The notes: generated from the letters alone by a model not told the origin. A stretch of DNA of 25,163 nucleotides from an uncultured Eubacteriales bacterium (GCA_900554275.1 USGS01000019.1:1-25163), one strand, 5' to 3'. Positions 6,871-14,374 are shown, counted from the first letter of the stretch. Made by a program: numbers and translations.

Positions 6871-6904
6871 GCAAACGTGCAAGGCGGATGCCTTGCACGC
6901 TTGC
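6871..6904 (+). other. Intercistronic hairpin after the lipoprotein gene
   Basis: A 15-bp stem with one A-C mismatch (core CGTGCAAGGC/GCCTTGCACG) closes a 4-nt loop. There is no U-tract after it. It lies 18 nt after the lipoprotein stop and 36 nt before the permease ATG. Such structures commonly block 3' exonucleases so that the binding-protein message outlives the rest of the operon; attenuation is an alternative. Confidence 0.75.
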
Positions 6905-6939
6905 GTGTTCTTTAGAACTTTTGAAAGGATGCTTCGTCT

Positions 6940-7671
6940 ATGTCGTGGAATGATCTGTTTGTCAACATGGACAACACCAATTTCTTCAATTTCTCGTTCC
7001 TGCCCAAGTACGGCGCGGCCTTCGTCCGCGGCTTCGAGTACACGCTGCTGCTGGCGGTGGTGTCCGTGCTGCTGGCGGTGATCCCCGCGCTGCTGCTGGC
7101 CATGATGCGCCTGAGCAGGATCAAGCCCGTCAAGTGGTTCGCCGGCGCGTATATCGCCGTGTTCCGCTCCACGCCCATGCTGGTGCAGCTGTCCATCATC
7201 TACTTCGGACTGTTCCACTACATCACCCTGCCCCGGACGCTGCTGTTCGGCTTTATCGCCATCAACCGCTTCATTCCCGGCGTGGTGGCGCTGGCTCTGA
7301 ACAGCTCTGCCTACGTGGCGGAGATCTTCCGTGCCGGTATCCTGGCCGTGGACAAGGGGCAGACGGAGGCGGCCCGCTCTTTGGGCCTCAGCAGCTGGCA
7401 GTCCATGCGCCTGGTGGTGCTGCCCCAGGCCATCAAGAACGTGCTGCCCGCCCTGGCCAACGAGGTGGTCACCATGGTGAAGGAGAGCTCCATCTGCTCC
7501 GTGCTGGGCATGGCGGAGATCATGTATACCGCCCAGACCGTGTCCGGCAACAGCTATATCACCCTCGCGCCCTATGTGCTGGCCGCGCTGGTCTATTTCT
7601 GCATCAACTATCCCGCCTCCAAGGTCATCGAGGCCATAGAAAGGAGAATGCGCCGTGGCGACAAGCAGTAA
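6940..7671 (+). CDS. Amino acid ABC transporter permease (HisM/GlnP type)
   Basis: The product is 243 residues with about five membrane helices, the usual size and topology for polar amino acid permeases. An N-terminal hydrophobic segment (GFEYTLLLAVVSVLLAVIP) precedes the family motif AVFRSTPMLVQL. The cytoplasmic EAA loop that docks on the ATPase is EAARSLGLSSWQSMRLVVLP, followed by QAIKNVLPALANEVVTMVKE, which is nearly canonical. It forms the membrane channel for the preceding lipoprotein and the following ATPase. The start has GAAAGGATG about 8 nt upstream. The gene overlaps the ATPase start by 17 bp. Confidence 0.94.
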   Translation: MSWNDLFVNMDNTNFFNFSFLPKYGAAFVRGFEYTLLLAVVSVLLAVIPALLLAMMRLSRIKPVKWFAGAYIAVFRSTPMLVQLSIIYFGLFHYITLPRTLLFGFIAINRFIPGVVALALNSSAYVAEIFRAGILAVDKGQTEAARSLGLSSWQSMRLVVLPQAIKNVLPALANEVVTMVKESSICSVLGMAEIMYTAQTVSGNSYITLAPYVLAALVYFCINYPASKVIEAIERRMRRGDKQ

Positions 7672-8404
7672 AGTCCTTATCTCCGTGCAGCATCTGGTCA
7701 AGGAGTACAACCACGGCGCGGTCCACGCGCTGAACGATTGCAGCCTGGACATCCGCAGGGGCGAGGTGGTGGCCATCATCGGCCCGTCCGGCAGCGGCAA
7801 ATCCACGCTGCTCCGCAGCCTGAACCTGCTGGAGGAGCCCACCTCCGGCGCGATCTATTTCGACGGTGTGGATCTGGCCAGCAAGCAGGTGAACATCGAC
7901 CAGCACCGTCAGAAGATGGGCATGGTGTTCCAGCACTTCAACCTGTTCCCCCACAAGACCGTCCTGCAAAACATCACCCTCGCCCCGGTGACGCTGAAGA
8001 AAAAGACCCCCGCCGAGGCGGAGGCCCAGGCCCGGGCGCTGCTGGAGCGCATCGGCCTTGCCGACAAGGCCGGGGAGTACCCCAATATGCTCTCCGGCGG
8101 ACAGAAGCAGCGTATCGCCATCGTCCGGGCGCTGGCCATGAACCCGGAGGTCATGCTCTTCGACGAGCCCACCTCCGCCCTCGACCCGGAGATGGTGGGC
8201 GAGGTGCTGGACCTGATGCGCGACCTGGCCAAGGAGGGCATGACCATGGCCGTGGTCACCCACGAGATGGGCTTTGCCCGTGAGGTGGCCGACCGGGTGG
8301 TGTTCATGGCCGACGGCAAGATCTTAGAGGAGGGCACGCCCTCCGACATCTTCGACCATCCCCAGGACTCCCGTTTGCAGGACTTTCTCAGCAAGGTGCT
8401 ATGA
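7655..8404 (+). CDS. Amino acid ABC transporter ATP-binding protein (GlnQ/HisP type)
   Basis: The product is 249 residues. The Walker A motif is GPSGSGKST (43-51), the Q-loop is FQHFNLFPH, the ABC signature LSGGQKQR begins at residue 146, Walker B is LFDEPTSALDP with D170 and E171, and the switch histidine is in VTHEMG. All catalytic features are present. The short spacing and the HFNLFPH-KTVLQNI pattern are typical of the polar amino acid subfamily. The start is GTG at 7655, 8 nt after AAGGAG and inside the end of the permease gene, so translation is coupled. It is the last gene of the operon, followed by a strong terminator. Confidence 0.95.
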   Translation: MATSSKVLISVQHLVKEYNHGAVHALNDCSLDIRRGEVVAIIGPSGSGKSTLLRSLNLLEEPTSGAIYFDGVDLASKQVNIDQHRQKMGMVFQHFNLFPHKTVLQNITLAPVTLKKKTPAEAEAQARALLERIGLADKAGEYPNMLSGGQKQRIAIVRALAMNPEVMLFDEPTSALDPEMVGEVLDLMRDLAKEGMTMAVVTHEMGFAREVADRVVFMADGKILEEGTPSDIFDHPQDSRLQDFLSKVL

Positions 8405-8410
8405 CAAGAG

Positions 8411-8452
8411 AAAAAGCGTTCCCCTCCGCCAGCGGCGGAGGGGAACGCTTTT
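8411..8452. terminator. Bidirectional terminator between the ABC operon and cca
   Basis: A perfect stem of about 18 bp, AAAGCGTTCCCCTCCGCC with its complement, closes on the 3-nt loop AGC. It has an A-tract on one side and a T-tract on the other, so it works for the rightward ABC operon and for the convergent leftward cca gene. Confidence 0.93.
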
Positions 8453-8465
8453 ATGCTGTTACGAT

Positions 8466-9791
8466 TTATGGTTCATGCCTCAGGCCGGATGTCACCAGCC
8501 GCAGCAAGGATTCCTTTTCGTTGGGAGCTTCGCCGTCCATCACCGCGTCCAGCAGCCTCTGCAGCGTTTCACCCACCGCCGGACCGTGCAGGCCCAGGGC
8601 CGTCAGGTCGCTGCCCCGCACCGCCAGATCACGCAGCGAAAAGCACGACTGCCGGGCTACCAGCCCGTCCAGTATGGCCTCCGCCTTGTCAAGCTCCGCC
8701 GCCCGGCCGCGGCACAGCGGGCTCTGCGCCCGGTTGTCCGCCCGCTTCACCGCCAGCAGCTGCCGCAGCGTGTCCTCCCCCAGCTGCCGCGCCGCCCGGG
8801 CGACGGCCTTTTCCGTCCGGGGGATGTCCCGGTCATGCCACTGCACCAGCGTGACGATGCGCTGGGCGCTTTTTTTATCCATCCGCATACGGCGGCATAT
8901 CTCCTCCGCCAGCTCTGCCGACCGGGCCGGGTGGCCGTAAAAGTGTCCCACGCCCTGCTCGTCCTCGGTGAAGCAGTCCGGCTTCCCGATGTCGTGGAGC
9001 AGCATGGCCCACCGCAGCACCGCATCCGGGGCGATGGCCTCCGCCGCCCGGACGCTGTGCTCCCACACGTCATAGCAGTGGTGCTTGTTCCGCTGGTCGA
9101 AGCCCACGCAGGGCCGTATCTCCGGCAGGAATACCCCTATCACATCCGGGAATGCTAACAGCACAGACGCCATGTCCTGCCCCGACAGCAGCTTGTCCAT
9201 CTCCACCAAAATGCGCTCCGCGGCGATGTCCGCCAGCAGAGGAGCGCACCGGCGCAGCGCCGCCGCCGTTTCCGGCTCGATGGCAAAGCCCAGCACCGCC
9301 GCGAACCGCAGCGTCCGCATGATCCGCAGCGCGTCCTCGTCCAGCCGGCGCATCGGCTCGCCCACGCACCGCAGCACCCGGCGCGACAGGTCCTCCTGCC
9401 CGCCGAAGGGGTCGCAGATGCGCCCCCGCAGGTCCATGGCCATGGCGTTCACCGTCAGGTCACGCCGGGCCAGATCCTCCTCCAGCGACGTGGAGAACCG
9501 CACCGCATCGGGCCGCCGGTGGTCGCTGTACGTCCCGTCCCGGCGGAACGTGGTCACCTCCACGCGCGTCTCCCCGGTGCGCACCGTCACCGTCCCGTGC
9601 TTCAGCCCTGTGGGGATGGCCGCCTGGCCGAACAGCGCCATGACCTGCTCCGGTCTTGCGTCGGTGGTCACATCCCAGTCCGACGGCGCGGCGCGGCGCA
9701 GCGTGTCCCGCACGCAGCCGCCCACGGCCCAGGCCTGATGACCCGCCGATTCCAGCCGCGCCAGCAGCGTCCGCACCTCCTGCGGCATCAT
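8466..9791 (-). CDS. cca: CCA-adding tRNA nucleotidyltransferase with HD domain
   Basis: The product is 441 residues from the preferred start. The enzyme adds or repairs the 3' CCA of tRNAs without a template. The nucleotidyltransferase motif is GGCVRD (24-29) followed by the metal-binding DWD (38-40), then RRDLTVNAM and the neck motif DEDALRIMRTLRFAA. An HD domain with H266 and D267 in LHDIGKPD follows, as in bacterial class II enzymes carrying phosphohydrolase-like tails. The ATG at 9791 (directly followed by a second ATG) lies 9 nt after GGAAAGGGGG; a further ATG at 9824 lacks such a site and lies in the murC promoter. It converges on the ABC operon and diverges from murC. Confidence 0.94.
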   Translation of the reverse strand: MMPQEVRTLLARLESAGHQAWAVGGCVRDTLRRAAPSDWDVTTDARPEQVMALFGQAAIPTGLKHGTVTVRTGETRVEVTTFRRDGTYSDHRRPDAVRFSTSLEEDLARRDLTVNAMAMDLRGRICDPFGGQEDLSRRVLRCVGEPMRRLDEDALRIMRTLRFAAVLGFAIEPETAAALRRCAPLLADIAAERILVEMDKLLSGQDMASVLLAFPDVIGVFLPEIRPCVGFDQRNKHHCYDVWEHSVRAAEAIAPDAVLRWAMLLHDIGKPDCFTEDEQGVGHFYGHPARSAELAEEICRRMRMDKKSAQRIVTLVQWHDRDIPRTEKAVARAARQLGEDTLRQLLAVKRADNRAQSPLCRGRAAELDKAEAILDGLVARQSCFSLRDLAVRGSDLTALGLHGPAVGETLQRLLDAVMDGEAPNEKESLLRLVTSGLRHEP

Positions 9792-9818
9792 GGGCCTATT
9801 CCCCCTTTCCAAAAATGG

Positions 9819-9847
9819 TTGCACTTCTTATATCTCTGTACTATAAT
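9819..9847 (+). promoter_or_regulatory. Promoter of murC
   Basis: TTGCAC (9819-9824), a 17-bp spacer and a consensus TATAAT (9842-9847). The predicted start near 9854 leaves a leader of about 35 nt ending in AAGGAGGA before the ATG at 9889. A TTGACA on the opposite strand (9875-9870) may belong to a cca promoter, but no good -10 is found at the right distance. Confidence 0.75.
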
Positions 9848-9888
9848 AGTTTAGTATATTTTCAGCTTCTGTCAAGAAGGAGGACGCT

Positions 9889-11283
9889 ATGTTCCATCCC
9901 ACTACCGACATTCACACATATTTTCACCCCGGCAAGCGCATCCATCTGGCCGGCATCGGCGGCGTGTCCATGTGCGCCCTGGCCGAGGTGCTCAAGGGCA
10001 TGGGCGTCACCGTCCAGGGCTCCGACATGACTGACAGCGACACCGTCAAACACCTGCGCTCCGTGGGCATCCCCGTCACCATCGGCCACTCCGCCGACAG
10101 CCTGCAAAACTGCGACGCCGTCATCCGCACCGCCGCCATCCACGACGGCAACCCGGAGATCGCCGGGGCGATTGCCCGGGGCATCCCCGTCTACGAGCGT
10201 GCCCAGGCCTGGGGCGCGATCATGAAGGGCTACCGCAACGCCCTGTGTGTCTCCGGCACCCACGGCAAGACCACCACCACCTCCATGGCCACCCATATCT
10301 TCATGGCCGCCCAGAAGGACCCCACCGTCATGATCGGCGGCACGCTGCCCCTGCTCCACTCCGGCTACCGGGTGGGCCATGGCGACACCATCATTTTGGA
10401 GAGCTGCGAATACTGTAACTCCTTCCTGAATTTCTTCCCTACCGTGGCGGTGATCCTCAACGTCCACGCCGACCATCTGGACTTTTTCAAGGATCTTGCC
10501 GACATCGAGCACTCCTTCCATGATTTCGCGGCCCTCGTGCCTCAGAGCGGCTACATCATCGCCAACGCCGATGACGAGGGTGCGCGGGACGCGGTGGCGG
10601 GCCTGCCCCACCCGGTGTTCACCTTCAGCGTCAGGGATCACGATGCCGACTGCTATGCCGACAACGTGTCGTTCTTCGACGGCTTCGGCGACTTTGACAT
10701 CATCGTCTGCGGCCATCACTACGCCCATGTGTCGCTCCGCGTCCCCGGCGCACACAACGTGTCCAACGCCCTGGCCGCTGCCGCGGCCGCCTATGTGCTG
10801 GGCGTTCCCGGAGAAGCCGTGGAGGAGGGGTTGTCTGCCTTTACCGGCGCGGGCCGCCGCTTTGAGCATAAGGGCACATTCCGGGGCGCGGAGGTCTACG
10901 ACGACTACGCCCACCATCCCGATGAGGTGCAGGCTCTGCTGAACGCCGTCCGCCCGCTGCCCCATGAGCGTCTTATTCTGGCCTTCCAGCCCCACACCTA
11001 TACCCGCACCGCCGCGCTGTTTGACGATTTCGTCAACGTCCTGCGCCAGCCGGACCGTGTGGTGCTGGCGGAGATCTACGCCGCCCGGGAGAAGAACGAC
11101 CTGCACATCTCCTCCAAGGACCTGGCGGATCAGATCCCCCACGCCGTCTACTGCCCCACGCTGGAGCAGGTGGCGGATGAGCTGGAGCGTCTGGCCCGCC
11201 CCGGCGACCTGATCATCACCGTGGGTGCGGGGGACATCTACCGCGCCGGCGAAATGCTGCTGAAACGGGGTGACGCGGAATGA
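9889..11283 (+). CDS. murC: UDP-N-acetylmuramate--L-alanine ligase
   Basis: The product is 464 residues, the normal MurC length. It joins L-alanine to UDP-MurNAc with ATP, the first amino acid step of peptidoglycan synthesis in the cytosol. The N-terminal Rossmann-like domain shows HLAGIGGVSM. The central domain holds the ATP-binding loop GTHGKTTTT (123-131). Later family signatures include LNVHADHLDFF, AHNVSNALAA and YDDYAHHPDEV, which identifies MurC rather than MurD-F. The start follows AAGGAGGA. The stop overlaps the start of the next gene by ATGA. It stands apart from other cell-wall genes, as murC often does in Clostridia. Confidence 0.96.
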   Translation: MFHPTTDIHTYFHPGKRIHLAGIGGVSMCALAEVLKGMGVTVQGSDMTDSDTVKHLRSVGIPVTIGHSADSLQNCDAVIRTAAIHDGNPEIAGAIARGIPVYERAQAWGAIMKGYRNALCVSGTHGKTTTTSMATHIFMAAQKDPTVMIGGTLPLLHSGYRVGHGDTIILESCEYCNSFLNFFPTVAVILNVHADHLDFFKDLADIEHSFHDFAALVPQSGYIIANADDEGARDAVAGLPHPVFTFSVRDHDADCYADNVSFFDGFGDFDIIVCGHHYAHVSLRVPGAHNVSNALAAAAAAYVLGVPGEAVEEGLSAFTGAGRRFEHKGTFRGAEVYDDYAHHPDEVQALLNAVRPLPHERLILAFQPHTYTRTAALFDDFVNVLRQPDRVVLAEIYAAREKNDLHISSKDLADQIPHAVYCPTLEQVADELERLARPGDLIITVGAGDIYRAGEMLLKRGDAE

Positions 11284-11819
11284 CCGTCTCTCCCGTTTTT
11301 CATAACACCCGCCCGGAGGGCGAGCTGCTGCCTCAGGAGGCCGCCGCCTTCGACCTGCTGGAGGCGCTGCATATCGACTATGACCGGGTCAGCCACGACG
11401 CGGCGTTCAACATGGAGCTGTGTGCCCAGGTCGGCGACGCGCTGGGCGTGTCTGTGTGCAAGAACCTGTTTCTCTGCAACCGGCAGCAGACGAAATTCTA
11501 CCTGCTTTGTATGTCCCCGGACAAGGTGTTTCACACAAAGGAGCTCAGCGCGCAGATCAACTCCGCCCGGCTCAGCTTCGCCCCGGAGGACAAGCTGTGG
11601 GAGCTGCTGCGCTGCACCCCCGGCTCGGCCACCATCCTGGGTCTGGCCAACGACACGGAGCACGCCGTCCAGCTGCTGATGGAGCGGGAGGTCTATGAGG
11701 CGCCGTACATCTCCTGCCACCCCTGCCTCTGCACCAGCACCCTCCGGCTGAAAACCGCCGACGTGCTGGACGTTTTCTTGCCCTGCACCGGCCACCAGCC
11801 GGTGGTCGTGGACCTGTGA
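11280..11819 (+). CDS. Prolyl-tRNA deacylase ProXp-ala / YbaK-type editing protein
   Basis: The product is 179 residues and consists of one YbaK/ProRS-associated editing domain. Such freestanding proteins hydrolyse alanine mischarged on tRNA-Pro. Visible family elements are DRVSHDAAF near residue 35, the conserved lysine region CKNLFLCNRQQTKFYLL, the FAPEDKLWELL segment and GSATILGLAND, followed by the C-terminal SCHPCLCTSTL. Its length and order match PrdX/ProXp-ala rather than short YbaK. It overlaps murC by 4 bp and must be co-translated with it. The link with murC may be simple operon packing, although both use alanine. Confidence 0.88.
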   Translation: MTVSPVFHNTRPEGELLPQEAAAFDLLEALHIDYDRVSHDAAFNMELCAQVGDALGVSVCKNLFLCNRQQTKFYLLCMSPDKVFHTKELSAQINSARLSFAPEDKLWELLRCTPGSATILGLANDTEHAVQLLMEREVYEAPYISCHPCLCTSTLRLKTADVLDVFLPCTGHQPVVVDL

Positions 11820-11836
11820 CCATGCTTTCCAACAAA

Positions 11837-11856
11837 AACCGCCCTTTGGGCGGTTC
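11837..11856. repeat. Hairpin repeat copy 1 (AACCGCCC-TTT-GGGCGGTT)
   Basis: An 8-bp perfect stem around TTT, 17 nt after the ProXp-ala stop. It probably works as the 3' end structure of the murC operon, although the U-tract is weak. The identical 20-bp sequence recurs at 12025-12044 on the other side of the inverted-repeat element. Confidence 0.7.
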
Positions 11857-11876
11857 AGCGTGTCGATAAACTCGTT

Positions 11877-12007
11877 CTGTCATTCCGAGGAGCGAAGCGA
11901 CGTGGGAATCCGTAATCTTTTAACCGCAAATTTGCATGAAAACGCATAAGTTGTGCATTTTAGAAACGGATTGCCACGCCAGTCTGCGGACTGGCTCGCA
12001 ATGACAG
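11877..12007. mobile_element. Miniature inverted-repeat element, about 131 bp
   Basis: The left end (11878-11913) starts TGTCATTCCGAGGAGCGAAG and the right end (11966-12006), read on the opposite strand, starts TGTCATTGCGAGCCAGTC. Both arms end in AATCCGT, giving imperfect terminal inverted repeats of 36-41 bp. The right arm contains its own cruciform, GCCAGTC/GACTGGC. The 52-bp core is AT-rich and has no reading frame. I recognise the TGTCATT-CGAG theme from non-coding repeats spread through many bacterial genomes, but cannot count copies here. No clear target-site duplication is visible. Confidence 0.75.
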
Positions 12008-12024
12008 GCTTTTTTGACAGCCTG

Positions 12025-12044
12025 AACCGCCCTTTGGGCGGTTC
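12025..12044. repeat. Hairpin repeat copy 2 (AACCGCCC-TTT-GGGCGGTT)
   Basis: Identical to the copy at 11837-11856 over 20 bp. It is followed by CTTTAT and preceded by a second hairpin, CAGGCT/AGCCTG (12005-12024). The two copies flank the inverted-repeat element, so the insertion or a local duplication may have split or copied an older terminator. Confidence 0.7.
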
Positions 12045-12067
12045 TTTATATTGTTCACAAATTGCAC

Positions 12068-12096
12068 TTGCAATCAAAAACGTTTTCGGGTATACT
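12068..12096 (+). promoter_or_regulatory. Promoter of the MalK-type ATPase gene
   Basis: TTGCAA (12068-12073), a 17-bp spacer and TATACT (12091-12096). The predicted start near 12103 leaves a long leader of about 167 nt before the ATG at 12270. Confidence 0.75.
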
Positions 12097-12109
12097 CACT
12101 ACATTCCCA

Positions 12110-12262
12110 CCGGGCCGACGGCACTCCACTTTATGTCCCGGCCCGGCAAATGAAAAGGAGGAATACCCGCCCTGACCGGCGGTGCGGCAGTGTGGAGACC
12201 TGCCGTAACGTGCGCCAAGCCGCACAAGGCTGTTCCATGCGGAGGCAGGACAGCCACGGTCA
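12110..12262 (+). ncRNA. Candidate structured 5' leader (cis-regulatory RNA) of the MalK-type gene
   Basis: Four helices can form together. A leader hairpin CCGGGCCG/CGGCCCGG spans 12110-12117 and 12139-12146. After it comes a perfect ribosome-binding site AAAAGGAGG (12153-12161). Then P1 TGACCG/CGGTCA (12173-12178 with 12257-12262) encloses P2 GTGCGGC/GCCGCAC (12182-12188 with 12219-12225) and P3 GGCTGT/ACAGCC (12228-12233 with 12250-12255), a three-way junction with linkers of 3, 2 and 1 nt. CCTGCC (12199-12204) in the P2 loop can pair with GGCAGG (12244-12249) in the P3 loop. The start codon follows 7 nt after P1. It matches no riboswitch class I can recall (TPP, THF, SAM, ZTP and purine motifs absent). 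Function is inferred, not shown. Confidence 0.5.
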
Positions 12263-12269
12263 AAACGAA

Positions 12270-13439
12270 ATGGCAAAGGTCGTACTCAAGGATCTCAAGA
12301 AGGTCTACCCCAACACCGAGAAGAAGAAAAAGCCCAAGAAGGGCGAAGAGCCGGAGAAGAAGAGCAATCTTCAGATCACCGAGGAGGGCGTGGTGGCCGT
12401 CCAGCAGTTCAACCTGGAGATCGCCGACAAGGAGTTTATCGTTCTGGTTGGCCCGTCCGGCTGCGGCAAGTCCACCACCCTGCGTATGATCGCCGGTTTG
12501 GAGGACATCACCTCCGGCGAGCTGTGGATCGGCGACAAGCTGATGAACGATGTGGAGCCCAAGGACCGCGACATCGCCATGGTGTTCCAGAACTACGCTC
12601 TGTACCCCCACATGACCGTGTATGAGAACATGGCGTTCTCCCTGAAGCTGAAGAAGACACCCAAGGACGAGATCGACAAGAAGGTCCGTCAGGCCGCGGA
12701 GATCCTGGACATCACCCAGTATCTGGACCGCAAGCCCAAGGCTCTGTCCGGCGGCCAGCGCCAGCGTGTGGCCATTGGCCGCGCCATCGTCCGTGACCCC
12801 GCCGTGTTCCTGATGGACGAGCCCCTGTCCAACCTGGACGCCAAGCTCCGCAACCAGATGCGCGCCGAGATCATCAAGCTGCGCCAGCGCATCGACACCA
12901 CCTTTGTCTACGTCACCCATGACCAGACGGAGGCCATGACGCTGGGCGACCGTATCGTCATCATGAAGGACGGCTTCATCCAGCAGATCGGCACGCCCCA
13001 GGAGGTGTTCGATCATCCCGCCAACCTGTTCGTGGCCGGCTTCATCGGCACGCCGCAGATGAACCTGTTCGACGCCCGCCTGATCAAGCAGAACGGCAAG
13101 TACGCCGTCACCGTGGACGGCGTCACCGTGGAGCTGTCCGACGAGAAGCAGGCCCGCCTGTCCGCCAAGGACGTGCCCGAGCAGGACGTGGTCCTGGGCG
13201 TCCGTCCCGACCATATCATGCTCTGCGCCGACGGCGTCAAGGGCAAGGTGGATGTCAGCGAGCTGATGGGCTCTTCTGTCCACCTGCACATCAACGCCAG
13301 CGGCCGCGACGTGGTGGTCATCGTTCCCACCAACGGCAACGCCGCCCATTTCCCCATGGGCAGCGAGGTCAACCTGATCTTCGGCGGCAACGTGGCACAC
13401 GTGTTCAGCAAGGAGACCGAAAAGAACCTGGAGTGGTAA
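12270..13439 (+). CDS. MalK/MsmX/UgpC-type ABC sugar transporter ATP-binding protein
   Basis: The product is 389 residues. Walker A is GPSGCGKST (61-69), the Q-loop is VFQNYALYPHMTVYENM, the signature LSGGQRQRVAIGRAI starts at 159, Walker B is FLMDEPLSNLDAKLR with D183 and E184, and the switch histidine is in VTHDQTEAMTL. The C-terminal 130 residues form the TOBE/regulatory domain typical of CUT1 sugar importers (VLGVRPDHI). No permease or binding protein is nearby, so it may be a shared ATPase serving several sugar importers, as MsmX does in Bacillus. An unusual lysine/glutamate-rich insertion sits at residues about 15-40, between strand beta-1 and the usual beta-2. The ATG has no ribosome-binding site directly upstream; the nearest strong one is about 108 nt away across the folded leader. 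Confidence 0.93.
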   Translation: MAKVVLKDLKKVYPNTEKKKKPKKGEEPEKKSNLQITEEGVVAVQQFNLEIADKEFIVLVGPSGCGKSTTLRMIAGLEDITSGELWIGDKLMNDVEPKDRDIAMVFQNYALYPHMTVYENMAFSLKLKKTPKDEIDKKVRQAAEILDITQYLDRKPKALSGGQRQRVAIGRAIVRDPAVFLMDEPLSNLDAKLRNQMRAEIIKLRQRIDTTFVYVTHDQTEAMTLGDRIVIMKDGFIQQIGTPQEVFDHPANLFVAGFIGTPQMNLFDARLIKQNGKYAVTVDGVTVELSDEKQARLSAKDVPEQDVVLGVRPDHIMLCADGVKGKVDVSELMGSSVHLHINASGRDVVVIVPTNGNAAHFPMGSEVNLIFGGNVAHVFSKETEKNLEW

Positions 13440-13449
13440 CACATTATAC

Positions 13450-13485
13450 AAAAAAGAGAGACGGCTTTGGCCGTCTCTCTTTTTT
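13450..13485. terminator. Bidirectional terminator between the MalK-type gene and mscS
   Basis: A 16-bp perfect stem, AAAAAAGAGAGACGGC with its complement, closes a 4-nt loop. The A6 and T6 ends supply U-tracts for both the rightward ATPase gene and the convergent leftward MscS gene. Confidence 0.93.
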
Positions 13486-13500
13486 GCGCCGCGATGGGCT

Positions 13501-14313
13501 TTACTGCTCCGATATGTGGACGTTCAGGTGGTCGTAGGTCATCTCCACGTTGTGGGCCGCAAAGGCGTCCCGCAGGTTTTCATTCAGCGCGAAATACGCG
13601 CCCCAGTAGTCCTTCGTCTCCGTCCAGCAGCGGACGCTGTACTCGATGGCGCTGCTGCCGTAATCGGTGAGATACACCACCGGCGCGGGGGAGGGGAGCA
13701 CGTTGGGCGTGGCCGCCACCGCCTCCAGACAGGCGGCCTTCACCTGCTCGGTGGGCGCGTCGTAGGAGGCCGTGATCTTCCGCACCACCCGGCGGCGGCC
13801 CATGGCCGTGTAGTTGATGACACGGGAGGAGGAAAGCTCCTTGTTGGGCTGCATGACGAACTGCCCGTCGAACGTCTCGATTTTGGTGTGGTTCAGCGTG
13901 ATCTCCCGGACGATGCCCGTCGTGCCGGACACCTCGATCTCATCCCCGATGTTGAAGGGGTGGGACGACAGGATCACCAGTCCGCCGGCCACATTGCCCA
14001 GAATGTCCTCCGCCGCCAGCGTGACGCCCAGCGTCAGTACCGACACCAGCGCCGTCAGGGACGAGGTGTTCAGCCCCAGCGCCCCTGCCGTGATGATGCC
14101 CGTCAGGATGTAAAGCACCACCTTGACGGCGGTCAGGATGATCTGCCGCAGCCGATCGTTCATCCGCTTGCTGCGGTCCAGCAGCCGCTTGGCCAGCTTC
14201 AGCAGCAGCCGGACAGCCACCAGGCAGATCAGCAGCGTGAGAATGGCCGACAGGATATGCCCCAGACTGTAGCCGCCCAGCGTTGTCTGCATGATCTTGG
14301 AAAGGTTCTCCAT
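13501..14313 (-). CDS. MscS-family small-conductance mechanosensitive channel
   Basis: The product is 270 residues with three N-terminal membrane helices (about 15-40, 55-80, 85-105). The pore-lining TM3 and following beta domain are seen as LTLGVTLAAEDILGNVAGGLVIL, quoted here in part, then the family signature HPFNIGDEIEV and GIVREITLNHTKIETFDG, and PNKELSSSRVINYT. It forms a heptameric channel that releases solutes on hypo-osmotic shock. The ATG at 14313 is 10 nt after AAGGAG. A GTG at 14322 is also in frame, but it almost touches that site. It has its own strong promoter. Confidence 0.92.
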   Translation of the reverse strand: MENLSKIMQTTLGGYSLGHILSAILTLLICLVAVRLLLKLAKRLLDRSKRMNDRLRQIILTAVKVVLYILTGIITAGALGLNTSSLTALVSVLTLGVTLAAEDILGNVAGGLVILSSHPFNIGDEIEVSGTTGIVREITLNHTKIETFDGQFVMQPNKELSSSRVINYTAMGRRRVVRKITASYDAPTEQVKAACLEAVAATPNVLPSPAPVVYLTDYGSSAIEYSVRCWTETKDYWGAYFALNENLRDAFAAHNVEMTYDHLNVHISEQ

Positions 14314-14345
14314 AAAAGGCACGCTCCTTCTGTGTCGTTTTCCCC

Positions 14346-14374
14346 ATTATACCAACCCCGCGCGGATATTTCAA
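14346..14374 (-). promoter_or_regulatory. Promoter of mscS
   Basis: On the minus strand TTGAAA (14374-14369), a 17-bp spacer and a consensus TATAAT (14351-14346), with a TGG before the -10. The leader to the start codon is about 25 nt. Confidence 0.8.

Noticed and set aside
12133..12153. Six-codon upstream frame ATG...TGA in the MalK-type leader
   Set aside because: No ribosome-binding site precedes it and it overlaps a hairpin arm; it is listed only because it ends at the main Shine-Dalgarno.
12173..12262. HDV-like or hammerhead ribozyme as an explanation for the folded leader
   Set aside because: The P3 and J4/2 elements of HDV-like ribozymes cannot be built from the sequence, and the hammerhead CUGANGA/GAAA core is absent.
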